A DNA stretch of 64,000 nt from Falciphora oryzae (Eukaryota > Ascomycota > Sordariomycetes > Magnaporthales > Magnaporthaceae): assembly GCA_000733355.1 (NCBI GenBank), contig JNVV01000002.1, positions 1 to 64,000 of the forward strand. The letters are read 5' to 3'. The stretch's first letter is position 1. Every line of letters begins with the position of its first letter. A model generated the notes under the pieces. The model was not told the DNA's origin. It saw only the letters and a program-made list of their open reading frames with translations, and made no database searches. Below, piece by piece: positions 45,648 through 56,819 of the stretch. The position numbers and the translations under genes were made by a program.

Positions 45648-48592
45648 ATGGCCAGACGCGTGCCCCCGTATTCGGAGCCACCGTATCCGGTGCTGGAGCC
45701 GTTTGCTGCCACGATCACCAGCACAATTATGACCGCCGTTGCCGAACAACGCATTCGGCCGTCCGACCCTTTCTACTCACCGGCAACCGATACTGCGATC
45801 GGCCTCTACCTTATCCGTACTCATCTTGAATGGTTCCCAAGTCGCCGAATCGAGCCTGGTGTCGAAGCGCTTTGCCATATGCTGCTCGGGGAACTTGATG
45901 CTGTTTTCGGCACTGTACGCTGCACACCCTTAACCTTTCCGTGTTTCCATTTTTGTCTCCTTCCACTTCCCATTCCCATCCTATAACCTATTCCTAGTTC
46001 ACGCATTATATCTTCCATCCCGCCGCTTTCGTTTTCACTAAGACAGTGTTTGTTTAGCCCCACGAAGAGACATTGAGGTCCAAGATTCTATCTCGCATTT
46101 TCGGAACCCGGCCAGATGGGGCGAATATCTTGGGGTCTCTCAGGACCCGAACAGAAGAAGTGTGGAAACTTAAGGAACTATGCGATTATATCTTGGATAT
46201 ACTCGCTCGGCACGAAGACGAGGATGAAGACGAGGATGAACCTTTGGAACCGTGTACGACCGCTGGCACATCAGCCTCCGTTACCGACAGAGCCTTGAAC
46301 ACACTCGAGGTGATCAGCCAGTGTAACCCGCTATCCCACGGGGTTTCGGGCATCACCAGCTCAGCGAGTACCTGGCACCCTACTCGGCTTTGCCTCGACG
46401 GCGCGGATGATGACATCCGAGTCCTCGTCTCAGGCTCCAGGGATGCTGGATACTGGCAAGAATTTCGCATCAGAACGTGCGTTTCCTTTCCAAAATTGTG
46501 TCTCGCCCCAGCCCACTAACCAAGAGGACAGTCAGATAGAATGCCCTGTTGACCAGCATCGACAATCATTCGAAAGCCAGGAGCTCTCCTTCTGTCATTA
46601 ACGAGCGATGGAGGCGGCTTCACACTGCTCGGTGTCGAAACACTGGAGCAAATTCTCGACGCTGGTCCAGGCGAGTCTCTCGCGGGGGTGCTTCGCAAAT
46701 ACGAGTTCGGAGTGAAAGACAGGGTGTCGCTCGCACACACTTTGGCACGAGCCTTCTGGCAGTAGTAGGTAGCACTTTTATTTACCGAATTTTCTTTCCA
46801 GCATCCATCCTTTGTCCTATCCTTTTTTTATTTTACCGAGAAAATGCCAACCCAGCCTGATACAGTAACGGCCCGGATCGGATGTGGGCGAAATGGACAA
46901 GCGACACAATCTGGTTCATGCCCGAAAAGGGGAGCGAGCAACAGGAGGATAAATTGCCTCTCCGACCTTGCGTTTCGCTCGCATTCCGGGACGGCGAAGT
47001 GTCGTCCGACGTCCCCATTATCGATGACTTGCCGACACACCCATTTCCCTGTATCCTCGACATAGGCGTCCTCCTGCTTCAGGTCGGGCTGGGGAAACCC
47101 TTGACGACACCGAAGCAGGGTGGCTTTGTCAAACGGCTCAACCTCAGCCACATGATTGCGCTGGACGCGCAGAAGGATCTGGAGAAGGCAACTTGGGACA
47201 ACTTTTTTTTGAAGAGACTTTTTGATCATGTTGTGGGTTTCTGCCTGGACAGCAAGAACTTCACCGAGAGAGGGGGCATTCTGGCCTACAGGGAGATCTT
47301 CTACGAGAATGTCGTTGTGCCACTCGCGTGGCTGGCGAAGCCCGGGGACATCACGTACCTGAGCAAAAAAAAAGTTCCCTAGGAGCGAAAGAGTGGGCTC
47401 CCCCAAAAGTGAAAGGGTAGAAGCGTCCGGCACAGAGACAGTGGAGCCCTCCGAGAGCAAGAAACTTGAGCCGCAGCCACACGCGGAGCCCTTCGAAAGG
47501 GAGGCCCTATTCCACAGCAAGCTCGACCCCGAACTGTGGCTTGACAACACCAAGAAAATTTGCGGATTCGTAGCGCTGAAGCGCCGAGCCCAGAAAGTCA
47601 AGGTCCCGGTTCGAGTTGCCATTCTAGATACGGGTCTGAACAAGCAGATGGATATCTTCAAGCAGAAGGAGAAGGAGGGACTGCTTAAAAGGGTCACAGG
47701 CTAGAAAGACTTCGTCAACCCAGGAGCCTCCGAATGGGTGGATTCACATGGTCACGGAACTTTGATGGCAAGGCTTCTTATGGAGTGCGCTCCAGAGGCG
47801 GAGATTCTTGTCGCTCGAGTTGCCAAAAATACTAAGGAGCTGAAGAATAGCCTTGGAAGGATCAAAGAAGTAAGTGGTCTGACCCCTCATTTCCGGTCAC
47901 CGGTACTGACCGTAACGGATAAATAGGCAATTCTTTGGGCCGGGGAGCGCGGCCGAGCCGACATCATTTTTATGTCCTTTGGCATTTCACCCAAGAAGGG
48001 TCAAGAGATAGCGGAGGCAATCAGTATTGTGGAGAGGGACCGCAACAAGAAAATCATCTTCCTCGCCAGCGCGGGGAATTCGGATTCGGACAGCGAGAGC
48101 TTTCCGGCGTGCCATCCCTCTGTCATTGCTGTTTACGCAACCGACAAGCATGGGCAGGGTCTTCCATCCAACCCGATAACCCCAGAAGGCAGCGCTTGTG
48201 TCCTAGGCACTTACGGCGTACCCCCGGACACCCTGCGACTCGAGTTCGCCGATCTTTATCCCGATATCTGCGAGCCTGGCTCTTCTGTTGCCACGGCCGT
48301 TATGGCGGGCGTCGGCGCGACGATGCTTGCGTACGCAACAGTGCTCCCTTCAATTATGCAGATCCCGTACAAGCACGTGTTCAAGCAACTCTGGACCACG
48401 AAAGGAATGGAGGCTCTTCTGGACATGGTGGGCGAGGTGGGCTCGAAAACAATGCCGCTCCGATCCGTCAAGCTCCCAGCTTTTTGGAAGAACCGTCACA
48501 GCGATGGGTGGAGGTTTGCTTTGTTCCTCCACACCCAAAACAAGGTCCAGGACTCAATTCCGTGGTATACTGAGACGGAGTTGGATGATTAG
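45648..48592 (+). pseudogene. DUF7580-like / S8 subtilisin-like protease 1, disrupted
   Basis: Recognisable exons are 45648-45914, 46058-46476, roughly 46580-46764, 46866-47869 and 47927-48592. The N-terminal helical part reads like DUF7580: 'TLEQILDAGPGESLAGVL', 'RVSLAHTLARAFWQ', 'HPFPCILDIGVLLLQVGLGK'. The peptidase has the Asp motif 'VRVAILDTGLN', the His motif 'DSHGHGTLMARLL' and the Ser region 'EPGSSVATAVMAGVGA', so the S8 triad residues survive. Lesions: no splice choice keeps frame around 46477-46580; nine A at 47365-47373 shift the frame (eight would not); and TAG at 47702-47704 lies between the Asp and His motifs where Trp or Gln is likely. Homologues such as Podospora HET-Q2 cleave and activate a neighbouring gasdermin. 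Confidence 0.7.
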
Positions 48593-49291
48593 TAGCGGCG
48601 GCTACCCCCCTAATTCTGCTTAGCTAGGTACCTTTGGGGGGGAAAGGGGGTTGCTCGGCATGGGGTACTGCCATAATTGAGGTCGGACAGCCGTGGTAAA
48701 CTTGGACACGATCTTTTGGGCTATTGCAGGGCTAATTCTATGCGTGGTCTCGGTCTTTGTGTACAGCCGGCCATCATGTATCCTGTTTGGTTATTGTCAC
48801 CTCCGTTGGTTAGTATGCCCTATTGTTTGGGTCCCAGTTGTGACAGTGTTTCCCCTTCCGTCATTGTCACCTCTGTTGGTCATTGTGGCCGGCTGCCCCC
48901 GGGCGCACCTGCCGACCCGGGCCGCCAGAAAGTGCGGGAGGCACGCAAATGCCTTTATCTAGGAGGTTAACGTTCAACTTGTCCGTCTCTTTATTCCCTT
49001 TTTCTTTGATATTCCATTTTCCCTTTGTATTCCATTTTCCCTTTGTATTCCGTTTTCCTTTTGCTATTTTATTTCCCTTTGTTATTTTTCTTTCCCCTCT
49101 CTTTGCCTTTTTCCTCATTCCTCGTTTTATTCACCTATGCCCGTAGGTATTTAAACCCCTTCCTGCTGTCGATTATCAATGCCCATGAGCCTTGCCCCTT
49201 AACTTGGTGACTACCAGCTACCAGCTACCAGCCTACCGCCACCCACTCCCACCCCCCTCTTGACGCGGCACCTGCTGCGCGAAAGCACCCA
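48593..49291. other. Intergenic with an 18-bp minisatellite
   Basis: About 700 bp with an AGGTACCT motif at 48626-48633 and a pyrimidine-rich minisatellite (49011-49090) just before the HEAT gene. Nothing else is seen. Confidence 0.5.
49011..49090 (+). repeat. 18-bp tandem repeat, about four units
   Basis: ATTCCATTTTCCCTTTGT is repeated exactly once (49011-49046) and then in two diverged copies. The strand is strongly pyrimidine-biased. Confidence 0.65.
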
Positions 49292-50839
49292 ATGGGCAAC
49301 TGCGGACCTGGTGGGGTTGCTGGGCGTCTGCTCGGCTTCAAGCGCGTCTCCGAAGATCGAACAGCATCTTCAGTGCTGGATCTCACCAATGCCTGCCTCT
49401 CCAAGTTCGACGAGGCCATGGCCTCGTGGCCGAACGAAGGCATAGAAAAACGCTCCGCAACCTTCAACCTCTGGGTAGATTCTGTTGGTGTCGCCGCGGA
49501 GTCGGGACTCTCACTCGACTCGAAACTTCGATCACGCCCGAACGACCTGATCGTGGTAAAGGACCTCCTCCTAATACTTTTCGACTCACTGACTGACTAC
49601 ATCACCCTCACCCTTTCGCAGGCCAAAAAGAATCTCGGTTACATCGTTCAGAACATCGACTTAGCTATCAGGGACTTGCACTTGACGAGTCGCAAGGTGA
49701 CCCGTCTCGCCGGAGAAGCATTGCGAAGCCTTAGGGCCGACAAGACATTTGACCCCGACATACACGAGGAGCTGAGAAAGCACCTTGAGTGCCTGCTTCT
49801 TTGCCGGCGGACAGAGCATGGGCGCGCCTCTGACGAACCGATCCTCCCGGACATCGTGTCATTCTCGAATGACCCATACCCAGACATTAGGAAGACAACA
49901 GTGAGGGTTCTCAGGTGGCGATCGGACTTGTCAGAAACGATCCTAAACGGGATTGAGGCATGGCTCGAAGATCCGGACGTAGACCCTCAGTTCCTTGCGG
50001 CTAAAGCCCTTGGTGGGCAGTCGGACCTGCCAGAAACGATCCTCCAGGAACTCGTGGCACTGCTCAATGATCCGACCCCATCCTTTAGGTTAATTGCGGC
50101 TAACGCCCTTAGGTGGCAGTCGGACCTGCCAGAAGCGATCCTCCAGGAACTCGTGGCATTGCTTAAAGATACGGAGTCCGCCCTAAGGCACCTTGCGACT
50201 GCGCCTTTTCACGAGCAGAGAAACCTGCCAGAAGCGATCCTCCAGGAACTCGTGGCATTTCTCAAAGATCCGGACCTTGACATTAGGTGCTTTGCGGCTG
50301 CGACCCTTGGTAAGCAGTCGGACCTGCCAGAAGCGATCCTCCAGGAGCTCGTGCCATTGCTCAAAAATCCGGACCTACATGACGAGTTCTGGGCGTCTAG
50401 AGTCTTGCGTGACCAGTCGGGCCTGTCAGAAGCGATCCTCCAAGACGTGGTGGCGCTGTTCAAGGATGCGACCTGGTCCACTAGGCAGGCAGCGGTTTCA
50501 GCCGTGGGTCGGCAGTCGGGCCTGTCAGAAGCGATGCTGCAGGATATGGCGGCTTTGTTGGAAGACCCGAACGAGGACGTTAGGTTCGCTGCAGTCAATG
50601 CTCTCGGTCGGCAAGAGAAGCTGCCAGAAACGATCATTCAGGGTGTGGCGGCCTTGTTGGAAGACCCGAACGAGGACGTTAGGTTCGCTGCAGTCGTCAC
50701 TCTCCGTCGGCAAGAGAAGCTGCCTGAAGCGATCATTCGGAGTCTGGCGGCCTTGTTGGAAGACCCGGACGAGCGCGTTAGGACCGCTGCAGCCTCGCTT
50801 GCAGAGACTGCAAGCAATAGCGAGATTAGCGCGGACTAG
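49292..50839 (+). CDS. NLR-like repeat protein 1: helical N-domain plus HEAT array, 515 aa
   Basis: Single exon. Residues ~25-150 form a helical domain with the pattern 'FNLWVDSVGVAAES..LSLD' and then 'RLAGEALRSLRAD'. The same pattern opens the C2H2/TPR/HEAT protein at 57359 ('FNIWCAKLGV...SIDFRLKD'). From 49928 there are nine consecutive 33-residue HEAT-like units, each about 'LPEAILQELVALLKDPD' plus 'VR..A..ALG.QS'. No NACHT/NB-ARC, protease or membrane segment is seen. Such repeat arrays usually bind protein partners. Here, beside gasdermin/protease pairs, a sensing or adaptor role is plausible (inference). The gene reads intact from ATG to TAG. Confidence 0.7.
   Translation: MGNCGPGGVAGRLLGFKRVSEDRTASSVLDLTNACLSKFDEAMASWPNEGIEKRSATFNLWVDSVGVAAESGLSLDSKLRSRPNDLIVVKDLLLILFDSLTDYITLTLSQAKKNLGYIVQNIDLAIRDLHLTSRKVTRLAGEALRSLRADKTFDPDIHEELRKHLECLLLCRRTEHGRASDEPILPDIVSFSNDPYPDIRKTTVRVLRWRSDLSETILNGIEAWLEDPDVDPQFLAAKALGGQSDLPETILQELVALLNDPTPSFRLIAANALRWQSDLPEAILQELVALLKDTESALRHLATAPFHEQRNLPEAILQELVAFLKDPDLDIRCFAAATLGKQSDLPEAILQELVPLLKNPDLHDEFWASRVLRDQSGLSEAILQDVVALFKDATWSTRQAAVSAVGRQSGLSEAMLQDMAALLEDPNEDVRFAAVNALGRQEKLPETIIQGVAALLEDPNEDVRFAAVVTLRRQEKLPEAIIRSLAALLEDPDERVRTAAASLAETASNSEISAD
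49928..50818 (+). repeat. Nine 99-bp HEAT-coding units
   Basis: The period is exactly 99 bp. The motif CAGAAGCGATCCTCCAGGA recurs almost unchanged in the middle units, and GAAGACCCGAACGAGGACGTTAGG is shared by two later ones. Units are more diverged than in the array at 60330. Confidence 0.85.
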
Positions 50840-50925
50840 AGAGGAAAAATAGTTCTCAACTGATATTGATGGCGGCGAAGCTATCCACAACAGGTAGGTC
50901 GTCAAGCCTGCTTCGACGACCCTTT
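50829..50925 (+). repeat. 3' flank shared with the HEAT gene at 61 kb (copy 1)
   Basis: GCGCGGACTAGA, AACTGATATTGATGGCGG, GCTATCCACAA and GTCAAGCCTGCTTCGA occur in the same order and spacing at about 61322-61411. Similarity extends past the stop codon, so the two HEAT genes share a duplicated 3' end. Confidence 0.85.
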
Positions 50926-51029
50926 AGGTAGAAGCATTCAAGAACCCCAGGCTATGGAAGTGCGCGGATCACTCAACCCCTGCTGTCTCGTTATAGCACC
51001 ACGTCAGGTAACTAACACTAAATCCATTC

Positions 51030-52160
51030 AGGCAGCACCTCGTTGAGGATCTTTGCCCTTTTACATGCATTGCCAAGGACTGCCCTACCCTCCATCTCCT
51101 GTTCTGCTCACGAGAGGAGTGGGAAACGCATGCGAAAAAGAGTCGCCTACCGTGGTGCTTGCAATATCCGTTCTGCGAATACGACGACACGGGGCAGCCT
51201 TCGATGGAGGCCATGTCTGTTCACCTTCGAGCCAACCACAAAGGCTGGCTCAGGGGCCATTCCATGTCTACCCTTATCTCTTGGTCTGCTGTCCAAAAGA
51301 TAGGAATCACGACCTGTGATCACATTCTGGGAGAGGCCTACGACTTCGCTCTTCGCGCTCTTCCATGGCCCAACCCCGAAATACACGACTCAGCGCGGAA
51401 GCCTAGTGCATGGAAACTTCCGGAAGAAGATGCTGAAACCTCGTTTGGCCGCTGAATCCGAGAGCCGGATGTTGAGGGAGCGGAAGAGATCGAGCTGCAG
51501 CTGTGCGACTACGATAACGCCGACCACTCTGAACCGAGGTCAGCTGATCTGAGGGAGAACACTGATTACTTTGACGAGGGTGGCTATTTAGACGACAAGC
51601 TCGAGGACAAGTCTTTAAGGCGGCAAGGCGACCGGGGTAGCGCTGCCCAGTCGAACCACTCCTTCGATAATGAATCAACCTCCCCATCTTTTGAGATCCG
51701 CTCAAGCCACTCGACGGCCACTGTGTTACAGGAGGGGGTGGAAACGAGCGAATTTGAAGCGGTAATGGAACCGAGAAAAAGGTGTTCCTCAAGTGAAAGC
51801 GCTCAAAGCAACCTCGCCGCGCCAATTGCTCTGCCACAGGCTCTTAGTTATACCCTCTTGATAGGTTCCTGGACCTGCCGGCCGACCCCAGATAGATTTA
51901 GACCCCTTACGTCGGTACCCCTAGACACTTTGGAAGGCCTGGTCGCCCCTTGTGAAATTTCCGTTTGGCTATTTCTGTACTCTGATGGTCTCGACAATTT
52001 TTGCAAGCGTTCGAACCGGGTCAGCTCATATCGCAACGTATCCCAAATGAGGCTCGCGTCATGTTCAGGGATGCTAAGAGGCAAAATCCTCCGCAGCACC
52101 ACCTCTTTCCCTGGGAACGCACCGCGATGTCATATTGATCAACATCGCTTCGGTCTTTGA
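51030..52160 (+). pseudogene. Relic of a C2H2-TPR receptor (N-domain and most TPRs missing)
   Basis: One frame reads 'HLVEDLCPFTCIAKDC', 'LLFCSREEWETHAKKSRLPW' and 'CLQYPFCEYDDTGQPSMEAM', then 'SVHLRANHKGW', a Cys/His pattern like the degenerate fingers of fungal C2H2-TPR proteins. A TGA at 51453-51455 interrupts it (CGA would fit). The frame then gives an acidic linker and 'EIRSSHSTATVLQEGVETSE', matching 'EARSSHSATLLRGDVEESG' of the 57359 gene just before its first TPR. After 'EAVMEPRKR' the similarity stops, although the frame stays open to 52160. There is no start codon or N-domain. Confidence 0.55.
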
Positions 52161-52533
52161 TCTTGTCAAAGTCAAATCGTTGTCAGTGCTGCCAAGATAT
52201 GAGAAGGGCCTCGATTTGCCATAGGTCAGGTGGCTGGCACCCACTTCCCCTCCATTCCGGTATATCCAAACGTTTCGGGCGCGCCAGCCTCAGCCACACT
52301 CAGCGCGAAGCATATGATACTCTCATCTTGATTGGCTCAGTTGCCTAGCATTTGTCTGGTGGCGTACAATTGCCCGGTTTGTGCCATGGCATTCGGGCAA
52401 AGGAGGGGTCCTTCGGCGCCAAGTCGTTGGGCCGTGATTTTCAGGCCCATGAACTTTTGCCTCGGGGCATATTGTATACAATGACATGCCTCGCTGGGCC
52501 GTCACCAACACACTCTCGCCCTAAAGCAGCATA
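52161..52533. other. Spacer before gasdermin-like 2
   Basis: About 370 bp, presumably the promoter of the gene at 52534. No motif recognised. Confidence 0.5.
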
Positions 52534-53286
52534 ATGCCGATACTGCTGTATTTTCGTGCCCCACGCTTCGATATCTCGCCCGAGAGCCCCACGGCACCGA
52601 GGTTGGGCAGCATCTTCTCAAGCCTTAGGCGTCTGACGGCGCCGCTGAATCAAGATGAGGCACTCTCGGTCCCGACGGGCCTCGTCAACCAGACCGGCAC
52701 CGTTGACTTCCAGGACAAGGCCGTGAAGAGCGTCATGGGGAGCCTAGGCCAGGGGCTCGCCAGCAGCGGCAGCCTGATCTACGCGTTCGCCAGCGATAGG
52801 CACGACACGTACCGGTGCGAGGTGCTCGAGACGGCCGAGTTCGAGCCGGACGAGCAGTTTGTCAAGGACAGCATCACCGCGTCCCCTCGCGTCCAGGACT
52901 TCCTCCGGGACACAATCTCCTTCTTCGGCGGCAGGCGCGTGTACATGATCATAGGCCTCAAGATCGCCACCGGCTTCGCCGTGTCCAGCAACACCAGCGC
53001 GGAGCACGGGCCCCGGCTCAAGGTCGACCTGAGTTTTGGCGCCTCGCGCGACGTCTTGCACGGCCCGGCCTCGTCCAAAATCGTATTCGCCTACCGCGCC
53101 ATCAAGATCTCGCCCAAGGGGGACGGCGAGGTCAGGTATAAGGACCTCAGTGGCGGCCAGTATGGCATTGGCGACAACTGCGGGGAGGGGGAGCCCCCGT
53201 CTTGGGACATGGAGCCCGTGGGAGAGGAAGATATACTTGAGGAGTTTCCGGACGCGGGGATTGTGGAAATCCAGCACCAGGTCTAG
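52534..53286 (+). CDS. Gasdermin-like protein 2 (HET-Q1/RCD-1-like), 250 aa, intact
   Basis: Single exon of 250 residues, the size of known fungal gasdermins. The segment order fits the pore-forming domain: an N-terminal strand ('ILLYFRAPRFDISPE'); 'TYRCEVLETAEFEPDEQFV'; a helix ('RVQDFLRDTISFF'); the strand 'RRVYMIIGLKIATGFAV'; a Ser/Gly-rich hairpin; and 'SKIVFAYRAIKISPKGDGEV', which parallels the conserved 'G..LAFR' strand of animal gasdermins. The last ~30 residues are acidic, as in an inhibitory tail removed by cleavage. Known fungal members (RCD-1, HET-Q1) permeabilise the plasma membrane. Its stop lies 141 bp from the stop of an intact S8 protease on the other strand, the expected activator. 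The call rests on pattern and context, not on a search. Confidence 0.6.
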   Translation: MPILLYFRAPRFDISPESPTAPRLGSIFSSLRRLTAPLNQDEALSVPTGLVNQTGTVDFQDKAVKSVMGSLGQGLASSGSLIYAFASDRHDTYRCEVLETAEFEPDEQFVKDSITASPRVQDFLRDTISFFGGRRVYMIIGLKIATGFAVSSNTSAEHGPRLKVDLSFGASRDVLHGPASSKIVFAYRAIKISPKGDGEVRYKDLSGGQYGIGDNCGEGEPPSWDMEPVGEEDILEEFPDAGIVEIQHQV

Positions 53287-53427
53287 ATGGTAGACCAGAG
53301 GGTGCCTCTTGGGCCAACTACTTTATCTATAATCGTGCGATTCAAACAACTTCGCGAAGCTAATTTCACTATATATGCTCACCCGCGCGACCAAAATCCT
53401 TGTGTAGACAGCTCTAAGCGCCCCGTA

Positions 53428-56400
53428 TTAGGTTGACTTTCTCAGCGGCCCGAGAGCTATCCTAATTTCTTGTTGGATCCATTCATCCGTCCGCTGTTCG
53501 CCAAATGTCTGCCACGGCCGGATATAAGAGTAGTCGCGGGTCCTAGAGTGCGTCAACTTGTCGAACATGCGGCGCAGACCCCCGACTCTACGCAGCTCCA
53601 GCCAGTCGTCGTTCGTGAGGAAGGCACGGGCGTAGTCGAGGATTACGGCAGCCATGCCGGCGGCGACGGGGGCTGCACACGACGTGACATTCATGTAGCG
53701 TTGGTCGCTCCCCAGCCGCTCGGGCCACGCGGACAGGACGGCCTCGCCCACCACGGCGAGGGTCTGGTCCTTGGCGGCGCCTGGTGTAAACACGGACGGG
53801 TTGCCGGCGCCGTCGAACGAGTGCACGCATATCACCTCGGGCGCGCGGGCCGGCCACGCCACTTCGTCCGACCGGTTCTTGCCATCGTTCGAGGCGGCTG
53901 CGAACAGGCTGACGCCTTGAGCTGCGGCGTGCCGGATCGCCTGAAGCATGGAATCCTTGGGTTCCATGTCGTGCTGACCTTCGGCGAAGCCAAACGACAT
54001 AACAATGATATCGACCTTCCACTTGTCGACAGCGTGCCAGATCGCCTAAGCCATGTCAGCCAAGTTCGTATACCATTTTCTGAGTACAAATGGAAAGGGC
54101 ATAAATGGTATCATTGGCATAAAACGAAGAGGGCCGGAAGGGGCGCGTGGGGCCGGTCTACCTGGGCGACATTTTTTGGATCTTTTTTCGGGTCTGGTTG
54201 CGACTCCTCAAACACTCGGGCCACATATATATCGGCCATGGGCGCAACTCTAGCCAGTAGCGTGGAGAGGTGCGTGCCGTGACCGACGTTATCCTTCCAA
54301 TTCTCGGACCGGTTGTCTCCCAAGGGCTCGCCGTCGACCCAGCTCCGATATACGACTTCGCGCCCGCGGAGGTACTTATCCTTCTGGGTTTCGGACAACT
54401 CGATACCGCTGTCCAGGATTGCGATGGCCACCTTCTTCTGATTGCGGCGGTAGATGATACTTCGCTTGTCGAGATAGACCCGGTTCAGCATGTCATTATA
54501 GAACCCAAACCATTCTTCAGTCTGTTTTATCCTGAGTTTTATTGTTAGCACAGCGCTGCTAAGTAGTGGATCGGAAGGGGAAGAGAAAAGGGAAGGCACT
54601 GTGGCATGTTCGTACTTGGCGCCATCTATGAAATCCTCTTTGCCACTGCGAAGACAGGCCTCACGTTGGTAACGCGTTTCATCCCGTCTCGGTGCTATCA
54701 AGGCTGGTACCTATCAGTTAGCTAGGTATTCTGCGCAAGAGCTACTTATAGGGATGTACTGTACCCAGGTTTCCTGCCGTTCCATTGGGAGCATTGAGAG
54801 GCTCAACTCTAAGTGAGAGCGGATATGTGGCATTCTCCCCACGAATTTCGTCGTCGTCCATCAGACGACCCAACTGCATGCCATATCCCGTCTCCAGGGC
54901 GGTCGCCAGCGGGGCGACCACGCATGTGAGCACGTAGTAGCGCAGGGGCCCCTCCTCAAACAGCAACTGGTCTGGCAGGGTGCTCGGCGGGCGGAGGACT
55001 AGGCAGGCGCGGATCGCTTCGCGGAGGGAGGAAGGGATATCCCGCGACGGGTGCTTCTCAAGCTGTTCGAGCGCGTTTAGTGCCAGGGCGCCATCCGCGT
55101 TGCTGGGCGCCATCGCCGTTCGACATGCTTCGTTCAACCGACCCCTGTCGCAGCGGTTCTTTCCGCACAACGCATCAAATTTGGTACGGGTGGCAATCTC
55201 CAGGAGCATGATGCCGAGGGCCAGCACTGCTGGGTGAAGGTGGTACCGAGACACTGTTGCGGGATTGGCCTTGGGCTTTTCTTGCCGGCGCAGTAGGTCG
55301 GCCGAAAGGTATGGCTGCTTTATTGCAAGCAGCCGGCCCTCATCGCCGGCGCACCGAGTGAACAAGATTTTGTCGCTGCTCCAGCAGGATTCCGTCTGAA
55401 GCCAAATACCCGGGTACAGATACAGGACGGACGTGGCCAAGATGTAGGCCAACGCCAACCTATCCTTATCGTTGTACCTCGAAATGCGTGCCGTGGATGG
55501 TGCCGCAGGGTCATCCCCTAGGAGCTCGTGGAGCGACTCCATGACTGAGTGTTCACAGGCCTCTCCCGGCGCCGGTGGATGAAGGGCCCAGAGCATCTGT
55601 TTTTCGTGCTCAGCCCACAGATTAACCTTCACTGCGTCACTCCGCAGCATCAGGGGGCAGAGATTGTTGTGGACCGGGGATTTCGGGGTTTTCGCTGCCG
55701 GTCCACGTCTGCTCGGCTTGGTAAGCTATTTGTTCAAAGCAGCCTGGCGCGACGAAGAGGAAACAAAAAGGTATTGCTGTATCGCTCACATGTAGGCCAT
55801 GACACGGACGTCTGTCACCTTCCAAGTGACGTGATCTTTACAGACGGGAAGAAGAATTTCGAATTTGGCGTCGATGTTATGGAGGGCACGCCCCGGTTGT
55901 GGCGCCGCAGCAGCCTCCAGCAGGAGCTGGCGGTGACGGGTCAGGCTGAGACGGGCCTCCCGGGCATTCGGGGGCCGCCGCCAGCGGCACCCGCAGTTCC
56001 AGTGCCGACCCAGAAGGCCATGCACGCTATCGGCCAGCTTCTTGACGCCGTTGCTCGGGTGTCTCGCCAGGTTCGGGGGCGTGTTTCCTGCCTGCGGTGG
56101 CTCGAAAAATAATTTCAACAGGTGGCGACTCGCCTTCTTGATAATCTTTAGAAACTTTTCCCGCTCGTGCGTCTCTTTCGAAGTCTTCTCGCGGCGGAAA
56201 AGGCGAATGGCGCCAGCCATTTCGGCCAAGCAACGTTGCACCTTCTTTTCGTCTGCCGTCTCCGTCGCCCCACCTCCGGCGCCGTCTTCGTCGTCGTCAC
56301 TCTCCATCCCGCTTGCCTTATCCTGCTCGAGATCTACCTTTCGTGCGATCGCCCAGGTTCGGGCCTGGAGCGCATGTAATTCTGGGAACTGCTCCGCCGG

Positions 56401-56819
56401 GTCATCGGCCGTGGCGCCGCCAGTTGTAAACGGCCAGAGAAACGGGGACTTGATAAGCGGGCATCCTCTACTGGTTAGCAAGCTGTTGTCTCGTTACACC
56501 CCGGCACAGTGAGTGTAGCGGATCGCGCTCATACCTTTTGCTCAAATAAGCCGAATCTCTTCTGGATGCGGCTCTCCAGCGCCTTCAGTAGCTGGGTTAC
56601 AACAGCCTCATCCAGCCCGGGCTTCCACTCGCCGCGAGATGCCAACACAGCCGCTTCAATATTCATAATATCGACGTAGCAGTCGCCTAGGCATTGCTTC
56701 GGTACTAGCTGTGCGTCGTCGTCGTCGTCTTCCCCGTCGCCGTCCCGCTCGCTCCGCAGCTGGAGGGCCAGCATGTGGAACACTGGAATAACATCGCGAA
56801 GCAACTGAAGCTGCCACAT
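53428..56819 (-). CDS. DUF7580-like / S8 subtilisin-like protease 2 (HET-Q2-like), 987 aa
   Basis: Predicted exons are 56819-56535, 56448-55790, 55708-54765, 54703-54616, 54531-54162 and 54045-53428. All are in phase, for 987 residues. The acceptors of exons 2 and 3 are the least certain. Residues 1-650 are helical and DUF7580-like ('HWNCGC', 'EARLSLTRHRQLLLEAA', 'YHLHPAVLALGIMLLEIATR'). The S8 domain follows, with Asp ~699 in 'VAIAILDSGIELSE', His ~743 in 'NVGHGTHLSTLLARVAP', oxyanion Asn ~835 in 'LFAAASNDGKN' and Ser ~904 in 'NVTSCAAPVAAGMAAVI'. It has no signal peptide, so it should act in the cytosol. By analogy with HET-Q2 it should clip the adjacent gasdermin-like protein. No lesion is seen, unlike protease 1. 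Confidence 0.8.

Noticed and set aside
48288..48623. Alternative open frame inside protease 1
   Set aside because: It is a shadow of the S8 frame that carries the catalytic Ser region.
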